Source of the DNA: JADFXI01 sp963784135
Lineage (GTDB): Bacteria > Nitrospirota > Thermodesulfovibrionia > Thermodesulfovibrionales > Dissulfurispiraceae
DNA: 64,000 nt
NCBI GenBank assembly: GCA_963784135.1
Contig: CAWAQG010000004.1
Location: forward strand, 620,001 to 684,000
Reading direction: 5' to 3'
The translations under genes and the position numbers were made by a program. Shown here piece by piece: positions 1 to 7,916 of this stretch. Position 1 is the stretch's first letter. Every line of letters begins with the position of its first letter. The notes under the pieces are model-generated. The model saw nothing but the letters and a program-made list of their open reading frames with translations, had not been told where the DNA came from and searched no databases.

Positions 1-2
1 CG

Positions 3-812
3 GAGCTTTCAGGCTCGCTGGGTCGCTCAAACATCGAGGATGTTGCCGCCGCTATTATGACGACCGATACTTTCCCCAAGGTGGTCAGCAGGAAGATAAA
101 GGTGGACGGCGCATTCCTGACAATTTCGGGCATATGCAAAGGTTCGGGGATGATATGCCCTGATATGGCCACAATGCTTTGCTTTATTATGACCGACGCG
201 GGCATTGAGCGTTCCGCGCTCGACAGTGCCTTGAGAAGCGCTGTGGAGCGGTCTTTCAATTTAATTACGGTGGATGGCGATATGTCGACGAACGATACGG
301 TACTGATGATGGCAAACGGCATGGCAGGCAATGCCCTGATCAGGAAATCATCTGCTGCCTTTGAGCGTTTCTCATCGGCACTTTCACAAATCACCCGCGA
401 ATTAAGCGAGATGATAATAAGAGACGGAGAGGGCGCTTCAAAGTTTGTAAAGGTCATGGTAAAAAATGCCAGGAACAATGAGGAGGCCAAAAAGGGGGCC
501 TTTGCAATTGCCAATTCGATGCTGGTCAAGACCGCGCTCTGCGGCAATGATGCTAACTGGGGAAGGATTATCGCTGCCCTCGGATACTCGGGAATGACTA
601 TCAGAGAGGACAAAACCGATATTATGCTGAACGGCATCAAGGTAGCGAACAAGGGAATAAGTACAGGGAAAGATAAAGAGGCCAATTCCCGGCTTGAGGG
701 CAGGGAGGTCACAATAACGGCCGATCTCCATATTGGAAAAGGCGCTGCAACAGTCCTGACCTGTGATTTGACCGAAGAATACGTCAAAATTAACGCGGAA
801 TACAGAACGTAA
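3..812 (+). CDS. argJ: Glutamate N-acetyltransferase / N-acetylglutamate synthase ArgJ, 5'-truncated by window edge
   Basis: Transfers acetyl from N-acetylornithine to glutamate in the cyclic arginine pathway (cytoplasm). The frame is open from base 3, upstream of the first in-window ATG at 57, and the residues before that ATG (IEDVAAAIMTTDTFPK) fit ArgJ, so the real start is outside the window and about 130 residues are missing. The autocleavage segment ICPDMATML is present; in this family the Ala-Thr bond is cut and the new N-terminal Thr is the nucleophile. The protein ends INAEYRT, a usual ArgJ C-terminus. It converges on tyrS with only about 22 bp between them and no clear terminator. 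Confidence 0.95.
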   Translation, partial: ELSGSLGRSNIEDVAAAIMTTDTFPKVVSRKIKVDGAFLTISGICKGSGMICPDMATMLCFIMTDAGIERSALDSALRSAVERSFNLITVDGDMSTNDTVLMMANGMAGNALIRKSSAAFERFSSALSQITRELSEMIIRDGEGASKFVKVMVKNARNNEEAKKGAFAIANSMLVKTALCGNDANWGRIIAALGYSGMTIREDKTDIMLNGIKVANKGISTGKDKEANSRLEGREVTITADLHIGKGAATVLTCDLTEEYVKINAEYRT

Positions 813-834
813 GAATGAAACTATTTGAGCTGAG

Positions 835-2052
835 TTAATCCTCTTTGGGAACTATTCTGATAAATTTTCTTTTTCCGGCTTTTATAAGATAACTGCCTTT
901 TGCGAGCTTCATGTTGGGGTCATCAATCTTTTGCTCATCAATGCTGACTGCGCCCTGCTTTATAAGCCTCATTGCCTCACCTGTGCTCGGGACGAGTCCG
1001 GATGTTTTTAGTATCTGTGGAAGCCACAGGTCCACCTCACTCCAGTCAAGGCCGAAAACAGGGATTTCATCAGGGACCCCCTTTTCCTTAAAGACCTTGT
1101 CGAATTCCTCTTTTGCATGAAGCGCGGCTTCTCTTCCCCAATACCGCTCCACGAGTTCAAAGGCAAGGTCTTCCTTTGCCTTCTTTGGATGCCTCGTTCC
1201 TGACCGCAGCCCCTCTTTGAGGGCATGCAAATCCTCATTGCCAGCGTGGCTGAGCAATTCGTAATATTTGATCATTAGCGTATCGTTAATCGACAGCAGC
1301 TTCCCGTACATGTCCCCTGGCGGATCAAAAATACCCACATAATTGCCAAGGCTCTTAGACATCTTTTTTATGCCGTCGAGTCCCTCCAGAAGGGGCATGA
1401 TAACCAGCGCCTGCGGAGACTGTCCGTATTCCTGCTGCAACTCTCTGCCCATCAGAAGATTGAACCGTTGGTCGTTGCCTCCAAGTTCCACGTCTGCGCC
1501 GAGCGCAACGGAGTCGTAGCCCTGCAGCAAAGGGTACATGAATTCGTGTATGCCGATAGGGCTCTGGCTGTTAAACCGCTGTTTGAAATCCTCGCGCTCA
1601 AGCATCCGCGCCACCGTTTGTTTTGCCTGCAGCCTGACTATTTCCATCGAGGTCAGATTCATGAGCCATTCACTGTTGAACCGGATTAAGGTCTTTCCCG
1701 GATCAAGTATTTTAAATACCTGTTCTTTGTATGTTTCGGCATTTTTTAACACATCCTCACGCGTCAACGGTTTTCTCGTCTCGGATTTGCCTGTGGGATC
1801 ACCGATTATCCCGGTGAAATCCCCTATCAGAAAGATGATTTCATGCCCCAGTTCCTGAAACTGGCGCATTTTCTCAAGCAGTACGGTGTGGCCGAGATGA
1901 ATATCCGGAGCTGTCGGGTCAAAACCCGCTTTTATCCGCAAGGGTTTTTTTTCCTTGCAGGACTTTTCGAGCTTGTGGAGCAGCTCTTTTTCGAGGATGA
2001 TTTCGACGGTCCCTCTCTTGATTGTCGTCAACTGTTCTTCGGGAGAAAGCAT
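835..2052 (-). CDS. tyrS: Tyrosyl-tRNA synthetase
   Basis: Charges tRNA-Tyr with tyrosine. 405 residues, normal for the bacterial enzyme. The class I signature is DIHLGH near residue 50 and the KMSKS loop appears exactly as KKMSKSLGNY near residue 230. A C-terminal S4-like RNA-binding domain follows (MRLIKQGAVSIDEQKI). It lies 49 bp downstream of the LOG-like gene on the same strand and is probably co-transcribed with it. Confidence 0.96.
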   Translation of the reverse strand: MLSPEEQLTTIKRGTVEIILEKELLHKLEKSCKEKKPLRIKAGFDPTAPDIHLGHTVLLEKMRQFQELGHEIIFLIGDFTGIIGDPTGKSETRKPLTREDVLKNAETYKEQVFKILDPGKTLIRFNSEWLMNLTSMEIVRLQAKQTVARMLEREDFKQRFNSQSPIGIHEFMYPLLQGYDSVALGADVELGGNDQRFNLLMGRELQQEYGQSPQALVIMPLLEGLDGIKKMSKSLGNYVGIFDPPGDMYGKLLSINDTLMIKYYELLSHAGNEDLHALKEGLRSGTRHPKKAKEDLAFELVERYWGREAALHAKEEFDKVFKEKGVPDEIPVFGLDWSEVDLWLPQILKTSGLVPSTGEAMRLIKQGAVSIDEQKIDDPNMKLAKGSYLIKAGKRKFIRIVPKED

Positions 2053-2101
2053 GGCTTCTATAATAAAATTTGCAGGCAGGCCAGGTCAAATAAGAAGGAC
2101 T

Positions 2102-2704
2102 TCAGGCAGAGAGTTTTTGGGGTCCGTTAGCCAGAGCGCGGACATGGTGGACATTGGGATGTTTGTAATGCTCCCTCGTGAAATAAGCAATAAGTTTTTT
2201 GACCAGGATGCCGGGATCTTTGCTATATATTACTTTGGCGCCGGTCCTCTTCTTTACGATTTTGACGATATTCCTGATTTCGGAGGCAATGCCGCCGCTG
2301 CCGACAAGAACGCCGATTAACTTGCCCTCGTCATAAGCAATCGAGAATTCCCCGAGAGTGCCCGAGCGCCCGCCGATTATAACGACTATGTCGGAACTTC
2401 GTATATTTACAACCTCTCTGCCCATAAGCCCGCTTCCGGTATATATCAGCACATCATGGTACTCAAGAGGCGAATGATACCTGTTCACGTGCTCCAGTGC
2501 GCTAAGGGCGGGTGAAATGCCTACTACTATCCCGCCCGCCTCATGTGCTCCCTTTGCCGACTCAAGGGGCAGCCCGGGACAGGCCCCGGTAATGGTCAGG
2601 CAGTCGTTTTGAGCGATTGCACGGCCCAGTTCATAAGCGATCTTTCTTTGACTTTTCAAAATGGTCCCGGTTGCAGACCCCATGACGCCAATCTTTAATT
2701 TCAT
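2102..2704 (-). CDS. LOG/SLOG-fold nucleotide-binding protein (TIGR00725-like)
   Basis: Rossmann-type protein of the lysine-decarboxylase-like/LOG superfamily. It starts with a beta strand and small-residue turn (KIGVMGSATG), has the phosphate-binding motif GGRSGTLGE near residue 110 (equivalent to the PGGxGTxxE of LOG proteins), and ends after about 200 residues. Substrate is unknown; family members bind nucleotides or release cytokinin-like bases. Upstream of tyrS in the same direction. The short Arg/Lys/His-rich C-terminal tail (about 35 residues past the fold) is not assigned. Confidence 0.75.
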   Translation of the reverse strand: MKLKIGVMGSATGTILKSQRKIAYELGRAIAQNDCLTITGACPGLPLESAKGAHEAGGIVVGISPALSALEHVNRYHSPLEYHDVLIYTGSGLMGREVVNIRSSDIVVIIGGRSGTLGEFSIAYDEGKLIGVLVGSGGIASEIRNIVKIVKKRTGAKVIYSKDPGILVKKLIAYFTREHYKHPNVHHVRALANGPQKLSA

Positions 2705-2779
2705 GTCCTCCCTCCGACAGCTCGTTAAATATAAGCAATTATACCAGTTTCAGGTAAACCGGTTCCCAGAAACAAAAGT

Positions 2780-2813
2780 CCTGGATTCCCGCTTACGGAC
2801 TGCGGGAATGACG
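2780..2813. repeat. dRS3-like ATTCCC...GGGAAT hairpin repeat (single copy)
   Basis: Short palindromic repeat of the form ATTCCCGC-N10-GCGGGAAT with flanking CCTGG and GACG. The same family recurs in inverted pairs near 8.0, 37.1/37.4, 57.7/57.8 and 62.7 kb. This copy is unpaired and lies in the gap between the LOG-like gene and the insertion sequence. Confidence 0.8.
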
Positions 2814-2880
2814 GGGGGCCCGAAAAGTTGCAGGCTTATTGGGGTGCAATGACGACTTTGAAGCAGCGATTTTTGACTTT

Positions 2881-2897
2881 CGGTTCGCCCTGTGCGC
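2881..2897. repeat. 17-bp target-site duplication of IS copy 1 (left)
   Basis: CGGTTCGCCCTGTGCGC, identical to 4266-4282 on the other side of the element. A clean duplication shows simple insertion without loss of flanking DNA. Confidence 0.93.
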
Positions 2898-4265
2898 TGT
2901 TGTCAACAAATAGAGTTGTCCGGTTTTAGAGCAAATAAACTGTCCGGTTCTGCAGGGTGGCTGCGCATGGAACATGGCAGTCCACCGATTTCAGTTTTAT
3001 TAAGGCTTATGCCGCTGCATGTGAGCAAATTGCAATCTCCTTTCCTTTAGAGTTATAGGCAGCCAGTTTTCTCGGTCCATGAAAGATAGCAAGTCTACCG
3101 TCGGGATAACGATGAACGCTTACCTGGCCCCTGACGTAATGGCAACGATATTGATTTGGCGGGATCTGAAGTTTTAGTCCATCGAACTTTACACAGTTGT
3201 CATTGCCGACGGTGCGGTCATACTGTTCGCATAGGATGTCTTCCAAGGCAGTGCCTGCCCAAGTCACGAACACGCTCTCTGGTTCTTGAGGGATAACGGC
3301 GAACTCGGCATTATGGGCCGGCATATATGTACTGGCAAGATAATCATTGGCCTGCTTCATCCCAGTGATGCCCGCCATCGCAAGCTCCTTGACCAGCCGA
3401 TCTTGATGGGTACTGAAGGCTCGCTCAGAACGGCCCCTGGCTTCAGGAGAATACGCAGGGATCATCTTAATCCCCAGTTGGCTCATTGCACGACCAAACT
3501 GGGTAAGACTTGATTTGTCCACTTTCCCTCCAGCCTCCGGTGTATGCCAATAGTGACTTCCGCGATCCGTATACAACGAAGCAAACAACCCGTGTTGCTC
3601 TATAACCTCTTTTACACCCAGAAAGCTGCTTTGTGTGCCTTCTTCCTTAACAAAAAACATCGAGTAGTGTTCACTGCTGGCATCATCCATCGTCACGATC
3701 AAATCCCATAATTTGCCGGGAACCCACTGGTGCCGGGAACCATCCTGATGAAGCATCATGCCGATATAGGGAGCCCTGACCCTTCTTTTCCTGTGTGCCC
3801 CTTTCAGTGCCCCTTTCGGTACCAATCCCTTTTCCTGGAGGGTGTTTTTGACCCATGTGTAGCTCCTGTTTCCTTGATGAACTCGGCGATACCAGCTAAA
3901 AAAATGCTTGACGTTGAAACCATAATAACGTCCTCTATAAAAATCCGATAGCGCCATCACTTCGTCAACTGGTGCTCGCAGATGCGATATTTGTCCTAAA
4001 CGCTTATCTATAAGTCCCTCCATCCCTTTATCCGCATACCTCAGCAGATATCGCCGAAATGTCCTGTCACAGACACCAAGGAGCATCGCCGCTTCCTCCT
4101 GCGTTAGCCGTCCACTCTTCCAGCCCTCATAACCTTCTTCAAATCTCTATTTTCCGTACCTCCTGCAACACCGCCGAACGTTTCATGGATAGCCCCCCTT
4201 GCTATCCATATACCACCCGGACAGTTTATGTGCTACAGATACGGACAGTTTATCTGCTCGCCACA
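2898..4265 (-). mobile_element. ISNCY-type insertion sequence, copy 1 (inactive)
   Basis: 1368 bp, starts TGTTGTCAAC and ends CTCGCCACA (TGT...ACA termini), flanked by the 17-bp direct repeat CGGTTCGCCCTGTGCGC at 2881-2897 and 4266-4282. It has the same length and organisation as copy 2 at 23302-24669. Each end carries two copies of an ATAAACTGTCCG-like motif 24 bp apart, probable transposase binding sites. The transposase gene is frameshifted, so this copy should only move if copy 2 supplies the enzyme. It landed immediately upstream of the cbi promoter -35 box at 4283. Confidence 0.93.
3007..4186 (-). pseudogene. ISNCY-type DDE transposase, frameshifted near its N-terminus
   Basis: Compared with copy 2 (392 residues), this locus has exactly one extra base: after codon 11 it reads AAA ATA GAG ATT TGA where copy 2 reads AAG ATG AGA TTT GAA. 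The insertion near 4145-4154 brings an immediate stop. The rest is open and near-identical from the start at 4086: helix-turn-helix (MLLGVCDRTFRRYLLRYADK), DDE residues in HQDGSRHQW, YTDRGSHYW and RGRSERAF. Translation from 4086 would lack the first 34 residues and part of the DNA-binding domain. Confidence 0.9.
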
Positions 4266-4282
4266 CGGTTCGCCCTGTGCGC
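4266..4282. repeat. 17-bp target-site duplication of IS copy 1 (right)
   Basis: Second copy of CGGTTCGCCCTGTGCGC. It abuts the TTGACA box at 4283-4288. Confidence 0.93.
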
Positions 4283-4311
4283 TTGACAAGGAGCGGTTGG
4301 TTTGCTAATGT
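4283..4311 (+). promoter_or_regulatory. Sigma70-type promoter of the cbi metal-transport operon
   Basis: TTGACA (4283-4288), a 17-bp spacer and TAATGT (4306-4311), giving a transcript start near 4318 and a leader of about 70 nt before the first gene at 4388. The spacing and -35 match are close to consensus. The IS target duplication ends one base before the -35, so the core promoter survived but any upstream operator was displaced by 1.4 kb. Confidence 0.7.
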
Positions 4312-4318
4312 TAAAGTA

Positions 4319-4367
4319 GGCCACGAAGGCATGTACCACGAAGGTTATGGAGCTTTCGTGGTTTTTT
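4319..4367 (+). terminator. Intrinsic terminator with competing 5' arm (possible attenuator) in the cbi leader
   Basis: ACCACGAAGG (4335-4344) pairs with CTTTCGTGGT (4353-4362), followed by TTTTTT (4362-4367): an 8-10 bp hairpin with a U-tract, ending about 20 nt before the first start codon. The arm CCACGAAGG also occurs at 4321-4329, so the 3' arm could pair with either copy. That layout is expected of an attenuator deciding readthrough into the transporter genes. No known riboswitch core is recognised. Confidence 0.6.
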
Positions 4368-4387
4368 ATTTGTGGAGAAGGGTAATT

Positions 4388-4723
4388 ATGACACCATTTC
4401 AGAAAAAACTGCTGGCCGGACTTTTGATAATGGCGCTTCTTTCGCCGCTTGGCATTTTGCTTCCCAAAAAGTTCAACGCCGGGGACGCCTGGGGAGAATG
4501 GGTCGCCGATAAGATTGAAAGGCTTATAGGGTATGTGCCGGCAGGCATGAAAAAAATTGCCGGGATATGGAAGGCGCCTGTCCTCGACTATAATTTCGGC
4601 GGGGAGAACGCACCTATAGCTGCTCAGGCGCTTTATTACATTATTTCAGGGTTTTTAGGAATTATTATTGCGGCCAGTGTCGTTTATCTGATTTCCAGGC
4701 TGCTCGTAAAGAATGGAAAATAA
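4388..4723 (+). CDS. PDGLE/CbiN-like small membrane subunit of a nickel/cobalt ECF transporter
   Basis: 111 residues. The start ATG at 4388 has GGAGAAGGG upstream, better than the long upstream extension. Two membrane segments are visible: residues about 8-27 (LLAGLLIMALLSPLGILLP) and about 80-103. The soluble middle loop contains GDAWGEW. This fits the PDGLE/CbiN-type accessory subunit that works with CbiM in Co/Ni uptake. Its stop overlaps the start of cbiQ by 11 nt. No cbiM gene lies in the window. Confidence 0.75.
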   Translation: MTPFQKKLLAGLLIMALLSPLGILLPKKFNAGDAWGEWVADKIERLIGYVPAGMKKIAGIWKAPVLDYNFGGENAPIAAQALYYIISGFLGIIIAASVVYLISRLLVKNGK

Positions 4724-5651
4724 AATCCCCTCTTTTCTTTTGGAAAGACATGTCCCGGACCTGCCCATTTTCAAAACGTCCCAAACGTCATCCATGGGTA
4801 GTTCTTTTATCGATAAGGGTCTAAGATATATTGCCGGAGTGGTCAAGGCCGCTTATATCCAATGGGAACTGGCATCGAAGAAAGGTTTTCTTCAGAAATT
4901 CGATGCGAGGGCCAAAATGTTTTTTTTATTTTTTTTCATAGGTATCGTAAGTTTTAAACAGTCGGTTTATGCTGAAGTTAGCATTGGGGTGTTCATTTTT
5001 GCCCTTGCTGTTTTTTCCGGGGTAAACGTTGCGGACTTTTACAAAAAAGTGTTTTTTTTCGGCTTTTTTTTCGGCTTTATCGTTGCGCTGCCTGCCTCCT
5101 TGAATACTATCACCAGCGGGGAACTCGTCATGCGTCTTGTCCAACTCCCGAAGCCGTATGATTTTTGGGGTTATCATATACCGGGGCAGATAGGGATCAC
5201 GAGGCAAGGCTTGACCGTTGTCATGATGCTCACACTGAGGGTGGCAAATTCAGTAGCCCTGTCACTGCTGGTGATCTCTACAACACCATTCCCTTCGCTG
5301 GTCAAGGCATTGAAGGTGTTGAGAGTCCCCGATGTTTTTTTAATGGTGCTTACATTGACCTATAAATATATCTTTATTTTTGCCGGAACGGTTGAAGAGA
5401 TGTACCTTGCCAAGAAGAGCCGCCTCGCCCGGAGAACGAACGGAGTTGACGGGCGTATGTGGGTTGCCGGCAGAATAGCGTTTCTCTTCAAAAAAACACA
5501 GCTGCGCTGCGAGGAAGTGTTCAAAGCCATGCTGTCACGTGGCTTTTCAAATGATATACGATTTTACGGGTTCCGGCTTTTCGGAACAGGGGACTGGCTC
5601 TTTACATTGTTCATACTTTTTGCAGGGACTATCATCAGTGCCTGTTTATAA
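4713..5651 (+). CDS. cbiQ: Energy-coupling factor transmembrane protein CbiQ
   Basis: 312 residues. It has a hydrophilic N-terminal segment (RHVPDLPIFK) and then at least four membrane helices from residue about 70. The conserved cytoplasmic coupling region around EEMYLAKKSRLARRTNG and FKAMLSRGFS matches the EcfT/CbiQ coupling helices that contact the ATPase. Translationally overlapped with the preceding subunit. A 427-bp stretch holding two hairpin elements separates it from cbiO, which is unusual for these tightly packed operons. Confidence 0.88.
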   Translation: MENKIPSFLLERHVPDLPIFKTSQTSSMGSSFIDKGLRYIAGVVKAAYIQWELASKKGFLQKFDARAKMFFLFFFIGIVSFKQSVYAEVSIGVFIFALAVFSGVNVADFYKKVFFFGFFFGFIVALPASLNTITSGELVMRLVQLPKPYDFWGYHIPGQIGITRQGLTVVMMLTLRVANSVALSLLVISTTPFPSLVKALKVLRVPDVFLMVLTLTYKYIFIFAGTVEEMYLAKKSRLARRTNGVDGRMWVAGRIAFLFKKTQLRCEEVFKAMLSRGFSNDIRFYGFRLFGTGDWLFTLFILFAGTIISACL

Positions 5652-5672
5652 AGAAACTCTAATATATGGAAG

Positions 5673-5845
5673 GGAGCGGCAGGGGCAGGCTGTTTATCGG
5701 AGCGCTGAAACTACACTGATTGCCAAGAGACAATTCATCACAGTGGCTGTGTCTATTCACATTCTCAGTTTGGGCTCGGCGTTACTCGCCCCTGCTGGAG
5801 TAGACCCGTGCATCGCTCCGATAAACAGCCTGCCCCTGCCGCTCC
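5673..5845. repeat. Large hairpin element A: perfect 32-bp arms around a 109-nt core
   Basis: Arm 5673-5704 is the exact reverse complement of 5814-5845; the arms begin GGAGCGGCAGGG. The core (5705-5813), read on the minus strand, begins ATGCACGGGTCT, contains GGGGCGAGTAACGCCGAGCC and ends GTAGTTTCAG, as does element B on the plus strand. It contains no convincing gene. It lies between cbiQ and cbiO, so it should be transcribed within the operon and fold into a very stable hairpin. Identity unknown: structured RNA, or a mobile DNA hairpin. Confidence 0.85.
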
Positions 5846-5872
5846 AATAATTTGATAATATAAAATAAACAG

Positions 5873-6046
5873 CAGGAGAAGGGGAGCACTTGTTTTTCGA
5901 CGCGATGCACGGGTCTGCTGTAAAAGGGGCGAGTAACGCCGAGCCACAAATGAGAACTGATTCAAATATCGCTGCTATGAGAAAATTGGGAATTGCCTAC
6001 GAAAGTAGTTTCAGCGCGTCGAAAAACAAGTGCTCCCCTTCTCCTG
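5873..6046. repeat. Large hairpin element B: perfect 32-bp arms around a 110-nt core, inverted relative to A
   Basis: Arm 5873-5904 is the exact reverse complement of 6015-6046; the arms begin CAGGAGAAGGGG. Arm length is the same as in A, but only about 16 of 32 positions agree with A's arm, while both arms stay fully paired: compensatory change that preserves a stem. The core (5905-6014) shares with A the first ~40 nt and the last 10 nt. Inside B, GGCG-AGTAA-CGCC and CTAC-GAAA-GTAG can form small hairpins. It ends 32 bp before cbiO. Confidence 0.85.
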
Positions 6047-6078
6047 TCTTCCTTGTAAAAAAAACTGTGAGGTAATGC

Positions 6079-6897
6079 GTGGGACCGATATTAAGGGTTG
6101 AAAAAGTAAGCTATCGTTATTACGACAGGATCCCGGCGCTTATGGATATCAGCCTGAGCATCAATGCGGGCGAGTGTTTCGCTGTTATAGGAGCAAACGG
6201 AAGCGGAAAATCCACGCTCCTGCAAATAATGGGCGGGCTTATCTATCCTTCGGTGCCCGCAGAGGGAGCCGTTTATTTTAAAGGCAATGAAGTCTCAGAG
6301 AAGACATTGCATAGTGAGGATTTCCTGCGCTATTTCCGGGGCGGCGTCGGCTTCGTATTCCAGGATTCCGATGTCCAGCTTTTTTGTCCTACAGTGCTTG
6401 ATGAAGTGCTTTACGGCCCGCTGCAGCTGAATATTAATGAAACTGAAGCGCTTGACAGGGCGCATGAAGTAATGAAGATGCTCAATATCGAAGGACTGAA
6501 AGAGAGGCCGTCTTATATGCTTTCCGGAGGTGAAAAAAAGCGTGTCGCAATCGCATCTGTACTCACTATGAACCCGGAAGTCCTGCTTTTCGATGAGCCG
6601 ACCAGTGGTCTCGATCCGAGGACGCAGTGTTTTCTTATGGAGCTTCTTGTGGCCTTGAACGAGGCGGGTAAAACAATCGTGATAGCTACTCATGATCTTT
6701 CACTTGTCGGAGAACTGCACGCAACGGTAGCTGTTTTATCCGAAGGACACACTATTGAGAGTACCGGCAGTTCCGACGATATTCTGAGAGACGAGGCGCT
6801 GCTTTTGAGAGTGAATTTAATACACGAACATATTCATTTCCACGGTAAAACAGCCCATACCCATCTGCATTCACACTATCTGTTCCATCAGCATTAG
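6079..6897 (+). CDS. cbiO: Energy-coupling factor ATPase CbiO
   Basis: ABC ATPase powering Co/Ni import with CbiQ. Walker A GANGSGKST (near residue 38), Q-loop FVFQDSDVQLF, signature LSGGEKKR, Walker B VLLFDEPTSGLD and switch His in ATHDLSL are all present. The start is GTG at 6079 with GAGGT 5 nt upstream; the ATG at 6075 is out of frame and closes quickly. The last ~25 residues carry about nine histidines (HEHIHFHG, HTHLHSH, FHQH), a likely metal-binding tail. Confidence 0.92.
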   Translation: MGPILRVEKVSYRYYDRIPALMDISLSINAGECFAVIGANGSGKSTLLQIMGGLIYPSVPAEGAVYFKGNEVSEKTLHSEDFLRYFRGGVGFVFQDSDVQLFCPTVLDEVLYGPLQLNINETEALDRAHEVMKMLNIEGLKERPSYMLSGGEKKRVAIASVLTMNPEVLLFDEPTSGLDPRTQCFLMELLVALNEAGKTIVIATHDLSLVGELHATVAVLSEGHTIESTGSSDDILRDEALLLRVNLIHEHIHFHGKTAHTHLHSHYLFHQH

Positions 6898-7123
6898 CAG
6901 GGGACAGTTGCCAATGTGTTCTTTCGTTGTCCTTGTCCATAGAAGCTTAAGCTGCAAAGAGGCCATTTTATTTTCTCCCACCCCCCCACAACCACGGATT
7001 ATAATAGTCTTTGAGTGCTTTGCATTTCTTCTGATGCTTGCACAAACTCCGGCAGGCGATCACGTATTTAAAGCATTTCTTGACAGGACAGGAAATTTTA
7101 TCAGTGTTTTTATCGGGCATCAT

Positions 7124-7366
7124 TTAATTACCCACAATCCCAAACCGCTCATCAAGTATTCTCTGGAATCGAGGTGTATATATCAGGTCATAGACAAACT
7201 CCTTATCAGGGAAAAGATAAAGCACCGCTTTCCTTGTATTGTTCATCAGCGATAGTGACTCATGCAGCGTCAGATCGGCCTGCATCAGGGTCGCCTGAGT
7301 GAGGTCAACGATCCATCTCAGCCGCCGCAGATTTTTCTCTTCTTCCTTAATAAGGGCATCATTCAT
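7124..7366 (-). CDS. Small conserved helical protein, unknown function
   Basis: 80 residues from the ATG at 7366, which overlaps the cupin stop codon by 8 nt; this start is preferred over an upstream Met at 7381. The sequence is charged and helical (DALIKEEEKNLRRLRW... LFPDKEFVYDLIYTPRF) with no cysteines, signal peptide or membrane segment. Overlap and co-orientation with the cupin gene argue it is real and co-translated. No function can be assigned. The 227 bp between it and cbiO (convergent) shows nothing else. Confidence 0.6.
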   Translation of the reverse strand: MNDALIKEEEKNLRRLRWIVDLTQATLMQADLTLHESLSLMNNTRKAVLYLFPDKEFVYDLIYTPRFQRILDERFGIVGN

Positions 7367-7742
7367 TCTCTTCTGCCGCATCCGCTTCGGCCTTGGTTTT
7401 GTGCACGGTTTTATCCGGGTGGTTCGGCGGAGAGTAGATAGTATAGAGCTTCATCTGTGCCCGCTTTGATGTGTTGATTACGTTATGGTACGTCCCCGCC
7501 GGAATTACGACTGCATCCCCATCGCGTGCCAGATGTTCCTCTTTCCCGTTCAGGATAAACTTGGCCTCGCCCTTCTCGATACGAAAGAACTGATCGACAT
7601 TCGGGTGCACCTCGTTGCCGATCTCCTCGCCCGGCCCCAGGCACATCACCACGAGCTGCGCATGCTTGCCGGTGAATAACACCTGACGGAAATAGGTGTT
7701 TTTCAGGGTCTGCTTTTCAATTGGTCCAACATATCCGGTCAT
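7359..7742 (-). CDS. Small cupin-domain protein
   Basis: 127 residues, a single cupin barrel. Cupin motif 1 is seen as GEEIGNEVHPNVDQFFRIEKGE (broken here: G, H-x-N-x-D-Q-F-F, E, G) and motif 2 as IPAGTYHNVIN. The His, Glu and His positions that bind a metal in cupins are present (H of EVHPN, E of RIEKG, H of TYHN). Substrate unknown; such proteins are often sugar isomerases or dioxygenase-like. It starts after CCTCC-complement (GGAGGG) and is followed by an overlapping helical protein. Confidence 0.8.
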   Translation of the reverse strand: MTGYVGPIEKQTLKNTYFRQVLFTGKHAQLVVMCLGPGEEIGNEVHPNVDQFFRIEKGEAKFILNGKEEHLARDGDAVVIPAGTYHNVINTSKRAQMKLYTIYSPPNHPDKTVHKTKAEADAAEENE

Positions 7743-7906
7743 TTTGTTGCCCTCCTTTTCAATTTTATATTCACGATTATGTCCTCAAAACCAATGGACG
7801 TATCTGTTCGGTCATTGGTTTCAGAGGGTCATTTTCCCACCAAAGTAATTCTTTATTTCTTTATCAACCCTACTACACCTAATAGACTTAACCCCTCCTT
7901 GGGAGG
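7743..7906. other. Intergenic region upstream of the cupin gene
   Basis: No gene. CCAATGGACGTA... and CATTGGTTTC form a short weak inverted repeat (CCAATG/CATTGG) about 60 bp upstream of the cupin start, a possible operator, but nothing stronger is seen. Confidence 0.3.
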
Positions 7907-7916
7907 TTACCCGGAC

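Noticed and set aside
4148..4154. Programmed frameshift in transposase of IS copy 1
   Set aside because: Copy 2 encodes the complete protein in one frame, so the extra base in copy 1 is a mutation.
4321..4380. Cobalamin or NiCo riboswitch in the cbi leader
   Set aside because: The leader is too short and lacks the conserved cores; only an attenuator-like hairpin is supported.
5905..5945. Resemblance of GGGCGAGTAACGCC to the 16S rRNA segment GGGTGAGTAACGCG
   Set aside because: Only about a dozen bases agree and the surrounding sequence is unrelated; chance similarity.
5673..6046. CRISPR array or integron attC sites
   Set aside because: There are no regular direct repeats with spacers. Perfect 32-bp arms and 110-nt cores do not fit attC, and no GTTRRRY core site was seen.
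5673..6046. Retron msr-msd
   Set aside because: Long a1/a2-like arms are suggestive, but no reverse transcriptase gene lies in the window and two copies sit inside a transporter operon. Kept only as one hypothesis.
5539..6075. Open frames running through the cbi hairpin elements (103 and 61 residues on the plus strand)
   Set aside because: They span the inverted arms, have no ribosome-binding site, low-complexity translation, and differ between the two elements although the nucleotide cores are related.
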